Assembly (NCBI RefSeq): GCF_001898315.1
Contig: NZ_MKTQ01000014.1
Coordinates: 1 to 64,000, forward strand
Length of the DNA stretch: 64,000 bases
Reading direction: 5' to 3'
Source of the DNA: Microbacterium sp. 70-16
GTDB lineage: Bacteria; Actinomycetota; Actinomycetes; Actinomycetales; Microbacteriaceae
Under the pieces are notes generated by a model. It did not search any database. It was given only the letters and a program-made list of their open reading frames with translations, and was not told the origin of the DNA. Shown in pieces: positions 43,339 to 51,445 of this stretch (within the stretch, counting starts at the first letter, position 1; each line of letters begins with the position of its first letter). The position numbers and the translations under genes were made by a program.

Positions 43339-44415
43339 ATGCCTCGCCTGGATCTCTCTGCCGGATCTGTCGACCTCACACGCGCGATCTGCGACATCCC
43401 GAGCGTCTCGGGCGACGAGCAGACCCTCGCCGACGCGATCTTCGCCGAGATCGACCCGCTCGACCACCTCGAGGTGTACCGCGACGGTGACACGATTGTC
43501 GCCCGCACGAACCTCGGGCGCGCGCAGCGGGTCGTCATTGCCGGCCACATCGACACCGTCCCGATCAACGCGAATCTGCCCACGCGCGTCATCGAGCAGG
43601 ACGGCGAGCCGTACCTGTGGGGCCGCGGCGCGGTCGACATGAAGGGCGGCACCGCGGTGCAGTTGAAGCTCGCCGCCGAGCTTGTCGCACCCCGCGTCGA
43701 CATCACCTGGATGTGGTACGACCATGAAGAAGTGGATGCCGACCTCAACGGCCTGACGCGGCTCGCGCGCACGCGCCCCGATCTGTTCGCGGGCGACTTC
43801 GCGATCCTCGGCGAGCCCTCGAACGGGCAGGTCGAAGGCGGCTGCAACGGCAACCTGCGGGCGATCGTCCGCACCCACGGCGTGCGCTCGCACAGCGCGC
43901 GCGCCTGGATGGGCGAGAACGCGATCCACGCGGCCGCGCCGATCCTCGCCCGCCTGGCCGAGTACCGGCCGCGCGAGATCGAGGTCGAGGGCCTCGTCTA
44001 CCGCGAAGGCCTCAACGCCGTCCGCGTCTCGGGCGGTGTCGCCGGAAACGTCATCCCCGACCTGTGCGAAGTCGAGGTCAACTACCGCTTCGCACCGAGC
44101 CGCACGCTCGAGAAGGCCGAAGCACACGTGCGTAGCGTGCTCGAGGGCTTCGAGGTCGAGATCGTCGACCGCGCCGCCGGCGCGCGGCCGGGGTTGGATG
44201 CCCCGCTCGCGCAAGAGTTCCTGGCCGCGGTCGGAGCCGAGCCGCGACCGAAGTACGGCTGGACCGACGTCGCACGCTTCTCGGCCATGGGCGTGCCGGC
44301 CGTCAACTACGGGCCCGGCGACCCGAGTCTTGCCCACCACGACCACGAGCGCGTGTCGTTCGCGCAGATCGAGGACGTCGAGCGCGGACTGCGCGCGTGG
44401 CTGACCGCCCCGTGA
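43339..44415 (+). CDS. dapE: Succinyl-diaminopimelate desuccinylase
   Basis: This 358-residue zinc amidohydrolase (M20) has GHIDTVPINANL (metal His-Asp), WGRGAVDMKGGTAV and MWYDHEEVDADLNG with the catalytic/zinc Glu. EPSNGQVEGGCNGNLRA and the GPGDPSLAHHDHERV end match DapE rather than generic peptidases. It forms LL-diaminopimelate. Its TGA overlaps the GTG of the next gene. Confidence 0.92.
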   Translation: MPRLDLSAGSVDLTRAICDIPSVSGDEQTLADAIFAEIDPLDHLEVYRDGDTIVARTNLGRAQRVVIAGHIDTVPINANLPTRVIEQDGEPYLWGRGAVDMKGGTAVQLKLAAELVAPRVDITWMWYDHEEVDADLNGLTRLARTRPDLFAGDFAILGEPSNGQVEGGCNGNLRAIVRTHGVRSHSARAWMGENAIHAAAPILARLAEYRPREIEVEGLVYREGLNAVRVSGGVAGNVIPDLCEVEVNYRFAPSRTLEKAEAHVRSVLEGFEVEIVDRAAGARPGLDAPLAQEFLAAVGAEPRPKYGWTDVARFSAMGVPAVNYGPGDPSLAHHDHERVSFAQIEDVERGLRAWLTAP

Positions 44416-45623
44416 CCAGCGATACTCTGCTCGCGGCGGCACGACGAACCCGCCTGCACCCCGCCCTCGCGGTCGGGATCGTCTACGTCATCGCCCGGCT
44501 GATCACGACGACCTTCCTGATCATCGGGGTCGAGATCGCGAACCGCGAGTCCGGCGGAGGAGAGTCGCTGCAGTCGCTGTCGATGCGGTGGGACGGGCAG
44601 TGGTACTGGTTGGTGGCGGACTCCGGCTACCCGAGCACACTGCCGCTTGACGGCGACGGCAATGTCACCCAGAACGCGTGGGCGTTCCTGCCGCTGTACC
44701 CGGCGCTGATGCGCGTGTTCGCGGTCGTGTTCGGCGGTCAGTACCCGGTCGCGGCGGTCTTCATCTCGCTCGTCGCGGGCTACCTGGCGTGCCTCGTCTT
44801 CTTCCATCTGCTGCGCGACTCGCTCGGCCGCACCGCCGCGATGTGGGCGGTCGCGCTGTTCGCCGCGGGGCCACTAGCGGTGCTGTTCCAGATGGCGTAT
44901 GCCGAGAGCCTGTTCCTGCTGTGGCTGATGCTTGCCCTGCTGGCGCTCGTCCGCCGCCGATTCGGGTGGCTGCACGCGCTCATCCCGCTCATGGGATACA
45001 CGCGGCCGGGGGTGCTCGCGTTCGCACTGCTGCTCGGGCTCTACGGCATCCGGCGGTGGCTGCGGCGTCGCGACGACCCGCTGCCGGCGACGCAGGTCGT
45101 GCACATCGTGATGCTGGGGTTGCTCGCCGCCGTCGTCGGGTTCTCATGGCAGGTGATCGCCGGAATCGTGACCGGCGACCCGTCGGCGTATCTCGAGACC
45201 GAGTTGTCGTGGCGGCGGGGCTGGACCGGCGGCGACGGCACGTTCGTGCCGCTGTCGGGCTTCATCGAGGCATCCGCCATCTGGTTCCGCATCTGGGGAC
45301 TGCCCGAAGTTCTCGGCTATGTCACACTCGGCGTGCTCGTCGTCGGCGTCGCCGCCGTGCTGCTGCTCGAACCGCACGTGCGCCGCCTCGACACCGAACT
45401 GCGACTGTGGTCGGCGAGCTACCTCACCTATCTGCTGCTGGTGTTCTTCCCACAGTCGAGCATCTTCCGTCTGCTGTTGCCGCTCGCGCCGCTGTACGGG
45501 GCGGTGGCCGTGCCCAAGAGCACGGCCTGGCGCGTGTCGATGCTCGTGCTCGGGCTCGTCGGTCAGTGGTGGTGGATCTACGAGATGCTCGTGCAGGGCA
45601 AGACGTTCGCCCAGATTCCGTGA
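44412..45623 (+). CDS. PIG-V-like membrane mannosyltransferase
   Basis: This 403-residue multi-pass protein has eight to ten helices. The first loop carries SMRWDGQWYWLVADSGYP, the RWD-x2-WY motif of the PIG-V/GT-C mannosyltransferase family. Then FLPLYPALMRVFA and QMAYAESLFLLWLMLA match the conserved membrane segments. In actinobacteria, relatives add mannose from polyprenyl-phosphate-mannose to glycolipids or proteins. The GTGA overlap with dapE implies coupled translation, not necessarily related function. Confidence 0.7.
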   Translation: MTSDTLLAAARRTRLHPALAVGIVYVIARLITTTFLIIGVEIANRESGGGESLQSLSMRWDGQWYWLVADSGYPSTLPLDGDGNVTQNAWAFLPLYPALMRVFAVVFGGQYPVAAVFISLVAGYLACLVFFHLLRDSLGRTAAMWAVALFAAGPLAVLFQMAYAESLFLLWLMLALLALVRRRFGWLHALIPLMGYTRPGVLAFALLLGLYGIRRWLRRRDDPLPATQVVHIVMLGLLAAVVGFSWQVIAGIVTGDPSAYLETELSWRRGWTGGDGTFVPLSGFIEASAIWFRIWGLPEVLGYVTLGVLVVGVAAVLLLEPHVRRLDTELRLWSASYLTYLLLVFFPQSSIFRLLLPLAPLYGAVAVPKSTAWRVSMLVLGLVGQWWWIYEMLVQGKTFAQIP

Positions 45624-45653
45624 CGCCCGCATGACGCCGCGCGACGCCGCGCG

Positions 45654-45672
45654 ACGCCCCACGGCGGGGCGT
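45654..45672 (+). terminator. Hairpin after the PIG-V-like gene
   Basis: ACGCCCC (45654-45660) pairs with GGGGCGT (45666-45672), 30 bp past the stop. No T-run follows, so function as terminator is inferred. Confidence 0.4.
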
Positions 45673-45746
45673 GTCGCAGGTGGGCACCCGTGTCTGCGGG
45701 AACCGGTAAACTTGGAGTGTTGTCCGCAGAGGAAAAGGAGCCCGCA

Positions 45747-45920
45747 ATGGCAGCCATGAAGCCGCGAACCGGAGACGGACCTATGGAGGCCGTGAAGGAG
45801 GGGCGCCTGATCATCGTGCGTGTTCCCCTCGAGGGCGGTGGACGCCTGGTCGTTTCGGTGAACGACGACGAGGCCAAGGAACTCCACGGCGTGCTCGGCG
45901 AGGTCGTCGGCGCCGCCTGA
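45747..45920 (+). CDS. DUF3117 protein
   Basis: This 57-residue protein matches the nearly invariant actinobacterial DUF3117: MAAMKPRTGDGPMEAVKEGRLIIVRVPLEGGGRLVVSVNDDEAKELHGVLGEVV. It forms a small beta-fold and is of unknown function. A strong AAAAGGAG site stands before ATG. Its high conservation and good ribosome-binding site imply steady expression. Confidence 0.9.
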   Translation: MAAMKPRTGDGPMEAVKEGRLIIVRVPLEGGGRLVVSVNDDEAKELHGVLGEVVGAA

Positions 45921-45937
45921 CCTCCCTTCTGTCGCGT

Positions 45938-45969
45938 GCGAACGGCCGGTCTTCGGACCGGCCGTTCGC
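45938..45969 (+). terminator. Strong hairpin between DUF3117 and the O-methyltransferase gene
   Basis: GCGAACGGCCGGTC and GACCGGCCGTTCGC are perfect 14-bp arms around a TTCG tetraloop. It is the best factor-independent-looking stem in the window, between two convergent genes. Confidence 0.75.
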
Positions 45970-45988
45970 AGTATCTGCGGTCGTGCGC

Positions 45989-46630
45989 TCAGCGCGCGTC
46001 GGCGGCCACGGTCGTCAGCTGCAGCAGGCCCTCGCCGACGATCGAGAGGGCACCGAGGACGGCGGGGGAGTTCTGCGTCTCTTGGATGAGCGAGCGATAC
46101 GCGCTGGTGAGCGGGTCACGGCGCACCGGGTCGGCGACGGCGCCACCGGCGAGCACCCGCGGCACGAGTACCGTGCCCCCGGCGCGGACGAGGCGCAGCC
46201 CGTGCTCGACGTACTCGATGACGCCTTCGGGGTCGGCGTCGACGAGGACGATGTCGTACGAGGCCTCGTTCATGCGCGGGAGCACGTCGGCGGCGCGTCC
46301 GGTGATGAAGCGTGCACGGGCGGGCGCGATCTTGGCATCCGCGAACGCCGTGCGCGCCGCGGCGAGGTGCTCGGGTTCGTTGTCGATCGTGGTCAGGGTG
46401 GCGCGCGGCGAACCGTGCATCAGCCACAGTCCCGAGACTCCGGCGCCCGTGCCAATCTCGACGATGTTGAGCGCCGACGTGGCGGCGGTCACGACCGCGA
46501 TCTGTGCGCCGACGGCGGGGCTGATGGGGTCGGCGCCGAGTTCGACGGCGCGTGCGCGCGCCCGCTCGATCGTCTCGGGTTCGACGGTGGCCTCGAGGGC
46601 GTAGCGACGGATCGCGTCTGATTCGGCCAT
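45989..46630 (-). CDS. Class I SAM-dependent O-methyltransferase
   Basis: This 213-residue enzyme has the AdoMet-binding IVEIGTGAGVSGLWLM loop, TIDNEPEHL acidic strand, and DIVLVDADPEGVIEYVEHGLRLVRAGGTVLV, as in the catechol-O-methyltransferase-like family (PF01596). ATG has GGAAAGGAG upstream. It corresponds to mycobacterial Rv1220c by neighbourhood. Substrate unknown. Confidence 0.88.
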   Translation of the reverse strand: MAESDAIRRYALEATVEPETIERARARAVELGADPISPAVGAQIAVVTAATSALNIVEIGTGAGVSGLWLMHGSPRATLTTIDNEPEHLAAARTAFADAKIAPARARFITGRAADVLPRMNEASYDIVLVDADPEGVIEYVEHGLRLVRAGGTVLVPRVLAGGAVADPVRRDPLTSAYRSLIQETQNSPAVLGALSIVGEGLLQLTTVAADAR

Positions 46631-46690
46631 GAGCACTCCTTTCCGCCCAGCGTACGGTGCCGGTGCGCTCTGACACGGCAGGCGCACGGG

Positions 46691-46696
46691 TAACCT
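46691..46696 (+). promoter_or_regulatory. Putative -10 element (TAACCT) for tatB
   Basis: TAACCT is six bases from the tatB ATG (46703), without a ribosome-binding site. Confidence 0.5.
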
Positions 46697-46702
46697 TGAG
46701 GC

Positions 46703-47089
46703 ATGTTCTTCGGCTACGACATGGAGAAGTTTCTCCTGCTCCTCGTCGTCGCCGCGCTGCTGATCGGCCCGGAGCGTCTGCCGAAATACGCGGCGGGGCT
46801 GTCGAAGCTCACCGTCCGCGCCCGCGAGTGGCTCTCCGGCGCGCGCACGCGCGTCAAGGAAGAGATGGGCGACGACTTCGACGACATCGAGTGGCGCAAG
46901 CTCGACCCGCGTCAGTACGACCCGCGCCGGATCATCCGCGACGCACTGCTCGACGACGCGCCCGTACCTGTCGTGCAGGCGGCCGCCGCCGGTGCGGTCG
47001 TGTCGCAGGCCGCGGCGCCTGCAGCGCAGGCGTCCGCCGCCGTCTTCACTCCCTCGGCGGACGTGCCGTTCGACGAGGAAGCCACCTGA
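46703..47089 (+). CDS. tatB: Twin-arginine translocase subunit TatB
   Basis: This 128-residue protein has one N-terminal helix LLLLVVAALLIGPERLPKYAAGLSKL with the conserved E-R-L-P hinge, then an amphipathic helix and a Pro/Ala-rich acidic tail. TatB and TatC form the receptor for folded twin-arginine substrates; tatA and tatC lie elsewhere. In mycobacteria it sits in the same order, though here directly after the O-methyltransferase. Confidence 0.9.
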   Translation: MFFGYDMEKFLLLLVVAALLIGPERLPKYAAGLSKLTVRAREWLSGARTRVKEEMGDDFDDIEWRKLDPRQYDPRRIIRDALLDDAPVPVVQAAAAGAVVSQAAAPAAQASAAVFTPSADVPFDEEAT

Positions 47090-47100
47090 GGCAGCCGCGG

Positions 47101-48246
47101 TCAGCGCGGGCTGAACGGCAGCGAGCGACCCGCGAGACCGCGGGGGGTGCGCGCCAGCGCGTCCGCGACGTGCGCGATGGCTTGCGCCGCGGCATCCGCC
47201 GGGTCGCCGATGACGACCGGCACGCCCTCGTCGCCGCCGCGGCGCAGCGCGACACTGAGTGGCACCGAGCCGAGAAGGGGAACCTCGGTGGCATCCGTCG
47301 ACAGCGCGGCGGCGACGGCCGCACCGCCGCCCGAGCCGAATAGGTCGAGCGTCGTGCCGTCGGGCAGTGTCATGGCGGCCATGTTCTCGACGACGCCGAT
47401 CACGCGCTGACCGGTCTGTCCTGCGACGAGACCGCTGCGGACGGCGACGTCGGATGCCGCGGTCTGCGGCGTCGTGACGACGAGCACGTCAGCGTGGGGG
47501 AGCAGTTGCCCGACCGAGATCGCGACGTCGCCCGTGCCGGGCGGCATGTCCAGCAGCAGGATGTCGAGGTCGCCGAAGAAGACGTCGGTGAGGAACTGCT
47601 GCACCGTGCGGTGCAGCATCGGCCCGCGCCACGCGACGGCGGATGCCGGCTGGTCGCGCGGCAGGAACATGCCGATCGAGATCGTCTTCACGCCGTAGGC
47701 GACGGGCGGCAGCATGAGGTCGTCGATGCGTGTCGGCTGCGGCGGCAGTCCGTCGGGCTCGACGAGGCCGAGGAGCGCGGGGATCGAGAACCCGTGCACG
47801 TCGGCGTCGATGAGGCCGACCGCGAGGCTCCGCTCCGCGAGCGCGACGGCGAGGTTGGCCGTGAGCGTCGACTTGCCGACACCGCCCTTGCCACTCGTGA
47901 CGGCGATCACGCGGGTGAGCGAGTCGGGGCCGAACGGCATGACGCGGGTGCGGCCGCCACGCAACCGCTCGGTGAGCGCGGCGCGCTCGGCGGGCGTCAT
48001 GACGCCGACGGTGAGCTCGACCGTGGTGACGCCGGGGACGGACGCCGCGGCATCCCGCACGTCACGCTCGATGCGGGCCGCCGCGGGGCATCCGACGATC
48101 GTCAGCGCGATCGCGACGTGCGCCGTCGAGCCGTCCACACGCACGTCGCGCACCATATCGAGCTCGGCCAGAGGCCGGCGGATCTCGGGGTCGGTGACCG
48201 CCCCGACGGCGCGACGGACGTCGTCGGCGGTGCCCGCGGCGCTCAC
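47101..48246 (-). CDS. apbC: Mrp/ApbC-type P-loop iron-sulfur carrier ATPase
   Basis: This 381-residue protein has an N-terminal DUF59/MIP18-like domain (GAVTDPEIRRPLAELDMV) and a ParA-like ATPase with AVTSGKGGVGKSTLTANLA (Walker A), DADVHGFSIPALLG, DMPPGTGDVA and FPDQP-like FLPRDQPASA. It lacks the C-terminal CxxC of classical Mrp, since the tail ends LPFSPR. It delivers Fe-S clusters. GTG overlaps the DUF1003 TGA. Confidence 0.88.
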   Translation of the reverse strand: MSAAGTADDVRRAVGAVTDPEIRRPLAELDMVRDVRVDGSTAHVAIALTIVGCPAAARIERDVRDAAASVPGVTTVELTVGVMTPAERAALTERLRGGRTRVMPFGPDSLTRVIAVTSGKGGVGKSTLTANLAVALAERSLAVGLIDADVHGFSIPALLGLVEPDGLPPQPTRIDDLMLPPVAYGVKTISIGMFLPRDQPASAVAWRGPMLHRTVQQFLTDVFFGDLDILLLDMPPGTGDVAISVGQLLPHADVLVVTTPQTAASDVAVRSGLVAGQTGQRVIGVVENMAAMTLPDGTTLDLFGSGGGAAVAAALSTDATEVPLLGSVPLSVALRRGGDEGVPVVIGDPADAAAQAIAHVADALARTPRGLAGRSLPFSPR

Positions 48247-48782
48247 GGCGCCTCGGTGGTCTTTGTGGCCGGCTGCTCGCGCGCGTCGAGCTGTTCGAGC
48301 AGCGCCTTGAGCTCTTGGCGCAGCACATCGCGGGTGACGACCTGCTCGGAGACATCGGTCAGCGCCATGCGCAGCGCGACGACCTCACGGGCCAGATACT
48401 CGGTGTCGGCGAGGTTGCGCTCGGCGCGCTGCCGATCCTGCTCGATCTGCACCCGGTCGCGGTCATCCTGCCGGTTCTGCGCGAGCAGGATCAGGGGAGC
48501 GGCATACGACGCCTGCAGCGACAGGATGAGGGTGAGGGCGGTGAAACCCAGCGCGGCGGAGTCGAACCGCCACCAGCCGTTCGCCTCGGCGAGCACCGTG
48601 TAGGTCATCCAGATCAGGCAGAACAGCGTCAGCATGAGCAGGAACGCGGGCGTGCCCATCGCGCGGGCGATCCACTCGGTGAAGCGTCCGAACCGGTCGC
48701 GGGAGGGGCGCGGCGTGCGCGTCAGGACGCCCGAGCGCCCGCGCGGAGCCTCGAGGGTGACTTTGGGCGTGCGCGCCATCAT
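48243..48782 (-). CDS. DUF1003 membrane protein
   Basis: This 179-residue protein has the DUF1003 core, with AMGTPAFLLMLTLFCLIWMTYTVL and FTALTLILSLQASYAAPLILLAQNRQDDRDR, two helices and a long cytosolic coiled-coil-like tail. Function unknown. Its start overlaps the end of the MgtE-N gene (ATGA-type) and its end overlaps apbC. Confidence 0.85.
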   Translation of the reverse strand: MMARTPKVTLEAPRGRSGVLTRTPRPSRDRFGRFTEWIARAMGTPAFLLMLTLFCLIWMTYTVLAEANGWWRFDSAALGFTALTLILSLQASYAAPLILLAQNRQDDRDRVQIEQDRQRAERNLADTEYLAREVVALRMALTDVSEQVVTRDVLRQELKALLEQLDAREQPATKTTEAP

Positions 48783-50047
48783 CGGGCGACCCCCTGTGCC
48801 GGCTGAACCTGATCACCGTCGTGCGAGCGCCAGTCCTCGGGCAGCAGGTAGTCGAGCACGTCGTCGATGCTGACCGCGCCGACGAGGCGGTGGGCCTGGT
48901 CGACAACGGGGAGCGACACGAGGTTGTAGCTGGCGAGCATGCGCGCGACTTCGGCGGCTGAAGCGGTCGCCGGCACCGGGTCGACCGTGTCGTCGATGAT
49001 CGAGCCCAGGCGCTCGTGCGGGGGATACCGCAGCATGCGCTGGAAGTGCACCGTCCCCAGCAGCCGGCCCGTCGGCGTCTCGTACGGCGGCAGTGTCACG
49101 AACACGGCGGCAGCGAGGGCAGGATGCAGCTCGTGGCGGCGGATCAGTGCGAGCGCCTCGGCGACCGTGGCATCCGCCGACAGCACGATCGGTTCGCTCG
49201 TCATGAGACCACCGGCCGTGTCGGGGCCGTACTTCAGCAGTGCGCGGACGTCTTCGGCCTCCTCGGGCTCCATGAGCTCGAGCAGCTCTTCGCGCTGGTC
49301 CTCGGGCAGCTGGGCGAGCACGTCGGCGGCGTCGTCGGGCTCCATCTGATCGAGGATGTCGGCGGCGCGCTCGTCACCGAGGGCCTCGAGGATGTGCACC
49401 TGGTCGTCTTCGGGCATCTCTTCGAGGGCATCCGCGAGGCGGTCGTCGCTGAGCTCTTCGGCGACTTCGAGCAGCCGCTCGTCGGGCAGGTCGAGCAGTG
49501 TATTGGCGAGGTCGGCGGGCTTGAGCTCGGAGTAGGTAGCCACCAGCTGCTCGGCGGACTGGGCTCCGCCGGGCGCGAGGTCCTCGCGCACGTCCTGCCA
49601 GTCGGCGAACGTCGTCGGGCCCTTCGCGAACGGGGAGGCGCTGGTCTTGGGCTTGCGCAGGAACAGTTGGCCGATGTCCCATTCGCCGAGTCGGTCGCGT
49701 TCGATCGCGACATCCTCGATGACGGCCTCGCCCGAGCCGTCGGTGAAGAACACCTTGCGGCCGAGGAGCTCGGTCATGACGCGCACCTCGCCGCCGCGCT
49801 GCTGGAAGCGGCGCACGTTGATGAGTCCGGTCGTGATGACCTGGCCCGCGGCGATCGAGGTGACGCGTCCGATCGACATGAAGACGTGCCGGCGGCCGGG
49901 GATCTCGACGACGAGCCCCACGACGCGGGGCGGATCGTCTTTTCGGTAGATGACGACGACGTCCCGGACTTTGCCGAGCCGGTCGCCCGCGGGGTCGAAG
50001 ACGGAGCAGCCGACCAGGCGTGCCACGAAAACCCTCTGCGTACTCAC
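48779..50047 (-). CDS. MgtE cytosolic-domain protein (PRC-barrel + MgtE-N + CBS) without the transmembrane pore
   Basis: This 422-residue soluble protein has an N-terminal PRC-barrel-like domain (ARLVGCSVFDPAGDRLGKVRDVVV and VEIPGRRHVFMSIGRV). MgtE superhelical repeats follow (PDERLLEVAEELSDDRLADALEEM; DDAADVLAQLPEDQREELLELMEPEEAEDVRALL), then a CBS pair (LLGTVHFQRML; PVVDQAHRLVGAVSIDDVLDYLL). Full MgtE adds five helices, all missing here. The DUF1003 partner next door supplies the only membrane segments. GTG start, TACGCT six bases upstream. It resembles mycobacterial Rv1232c. Role in Mg sensing is inferred. Confidence 0.85.
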   Translation of the reverse strand: MSTQRVFVARLVGCSVFDPAGDRLGKVRDVVVIYRKDDPPRVVGLVVEIPGRRHVFMSIGRVTSIAAGQVITTGLINVRRFQQRGGEVRVMTELLGRKVFFTDGSGEAVIEDVAIERDRLGEWDIGQLFLRKPKTSASPFAKGPTTFADWQDVREDLAPGGAQSAEQLVATYSELKPADLANTLLDLPDERLLEVAEELSDDRLADALEEMPEDDQVHILEALGDERAADILDQMEPDDAADVLAQLPEDQREELLELMEPEEAEDVRALLKYGPDTAGGLMTSEPIVLSADATVAEALALIRRHELHPALAAAVFVTLPPYETPTGRLLGTVHFQRMLRYPPHERLGSIIDDTVDPVPATASAAEVARMLASYNLVSLPVVDQAHRLVGAVSIDDVLDYLLPEDWRSHDGDQVQPAQGVAR

Positions 50048-50053
50048 TGCTCC

Positions 50054-50059
50054 AGCGTA
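50054..50059 (-). promoter_or_regulatory. Putative -10 element (TACGCT) for the MgtE-N operon
   Basis: TACGCT is six bases before the GTG at 50047. It would drive MgtE-N, DUF1003 and apbC as one leaderless transcript. Confidence 0.5.
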
Positions 50060-50119
50060 GCCCGCGGGGAGGCCCCGTTGCGGGCCGTCGAAGCACGGCG
50101 GATGCCCCGTGTCGCGTGA

Positions 50120-50125
50120 CAAGAT
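50120..50125 (+). promoter_or_regulatory. Possible -10 element (CAAGAT) for the stress-protein gene
   Basis: CAAGAT lies six bases before ATG at 50132. Weaker match to TANNNT at position 1 but in the same layout. Confidence 0.4.
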
Positions 50126-50131
50126 GGACGG

Positions 50132-50746
50132 ATGAGCATGATGGGCGGTACTCCGCAGGAGCACGGTGAGAAGATCGCCGACTACCCGACGTATCAGGGC
50201 GCGCAGCAGGCCGTCTCGCAGCTCATCGCGGCCGACATCCCGGCCCGCGACATCGCGATCGTCGGGCACGGGCTGCGGTCGATCGAGACCGTCACCGGAC
50301 GTCTCGGCTACGCGGCCGCGGCGCGCTCGGGCGCGATCAACGGCATCCTGCTGGGTCTGCTGTTCTCGGCCATTTTCGTGCTCGGCACGCCCAACGCCGC
50401 CATCCAGCTGTTCGTCGGTGTGATGTTCGTGGGCATCGCGATCGGCATGCTGCTGAGTCTCGTCACCTACGCCCTGCTGCGTCGCCGCCGCGACTACACG
50501 TCGGTCACGCAGGTGATCGCCGACCGCTACGAAGTGACGGTGCTGCCGCGTAGCATCCACCGTGCGCGCGAGATCGTGGGGCACACGGTGGTGCCCGTCG
50601 CACCGCCCGTGGTGGACCTCTCGACCCCGCCGCAGTACGGCGAGCGGATCGACCCGGCTGCGGGTGCCGAGGGGCCGGGGGTCGCGTCGTCGCCGGGGGA
50701 GCAGCCGACCGAACCCGCGCCGCGCGGCACCGACGACACCCCGTGA
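50132..50746 (+). CDS. General stress protein 17M-like membrane protein
   Basis: This 204-residue protein has an N-terminal YflT/GSP17M-type domain (KIADYPTYQGAQQAVSQLIAADIPARDIAIVGHGLRSIETVTGRL), a Gly-rich two-helix hairpin (AAARSGAINGILLGLLFSAIFVLG and QLFVGVMFVGIAIGMLLSLVTYALL), and a soluble tail with Pro-rich end. It is a homologue of the mycobacterial Rv1234 family member by neighbourhood. Its TGA overlaps the next GTG. Confidence 0.75.
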   Translation: MSMMGGTPQEHGEKIADYPTYQGAQQAVSQLIAADIPARDIAIVGHGLRSIETVTGRLGYAAAARSGAINGILLGLLFSAIFVLGTPNAAIQLFVGVMFVGIAIGMLLSLVTYALLRRRRDYTSVTQVIADRYEVTVLPRSIHRAREIVGHTVVPVAPPVVDLSTPPQYGERIDPAAGAEGPGVASSPGEQPTEPAPRGTDDTP

Positions 50747-51426
50747 CGATGGTCGAGGTCGCGCTGCCGAGCGGCACCGTCGCGATCCCGCTCGAACTCG
50801 AAATGCCGGCGTCCTCGCCGGCCGCGGTGGTCGCGCTCGCGCACGGTTCTGGCTCGGGGCGCGAGCACCCGTTCCTCGTGGGGCTCGCCGCGGCGCTGCG
50901 CGAGGCCGGCTACGCGACGGCGCGGTTCGACTTCCCGTACCGCGCCGCGGGTCGACGGATGCCCGGGCCCGCCGCACACGCGATCGCCACGTGGTCGGCG
51001 GTGACGGCGGAACTCGCCCGGACGCTGCCGGCTGTGCCGTTCGTCGCCGCGGGCAAGTCGTACGGCGGACGCATGGCATCCATGGCTGCCGCCGACGGTG
51101 TCATCGACCCGGCCGCCCTCGTCTACCTCGGCTACCCGTTCCACCCGCCCGGCAAGCCGGAGGCCCCCCGCGGTGCGCATCTGCCGGCGATCGCGGCGCC
51201 GCAACTATTCGTCGAGGGCACGACCGACCCGTTCATCCAACCGCTCGACCAGTTCACCGACGCGGTCGCCACCTGTCAGGATGCCGAGATCGTCTGGATC
51301 GCCGGTGGCGGGCACTCGTTCGAGATGAAGGGCGCCCGCCGGCCCGCCGACGAGGTCGGCGCGCTGATCGCGGCATCCGTCCTGCAGTTCCTGCGGACGC
51401 GCGTGGCCCCGCCTGCTCGCGGCTAG
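50743..51426 (+). CDS. Tex30/KANL3-like alpha/beta hydrolase
   Basis: This 227-residue hydrolase has VVALAHGSGSGREHPFLVGLAAALREAGYATARFDFPYR, GKSYGGRMASMAA (nucleophile elbow G-x-S-x-G), FVEGTTDPFIQP with the acid and GGGHSF with the His. The triad appears complete. Substrate unknown. GTG start overlaps the stress gene by GTGA. Confidence 0.85.
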   Translation: MTMVEVALPSGTVAIPLELEMPASSPAAVVALAHGSGSGREHPFLVGLAAALREAGYATARFDFPYRAAGRRMPGPAAHAIATWSAVTAELARTLPAVPFVAAGKSYGGRMASMAAADGVIDPAALVYLGYPFHPPGKPEAPRGAHLPAIAAPQLFVEGTTDPFIQPLDQFTDAVATCQDAEIVWIAGGGHSFEMKGARRPADEVGALIAASVLQFLRTRVAPPARG

Positions 51427-51445
51427 CGCGAAGCCACCCCGCGGG

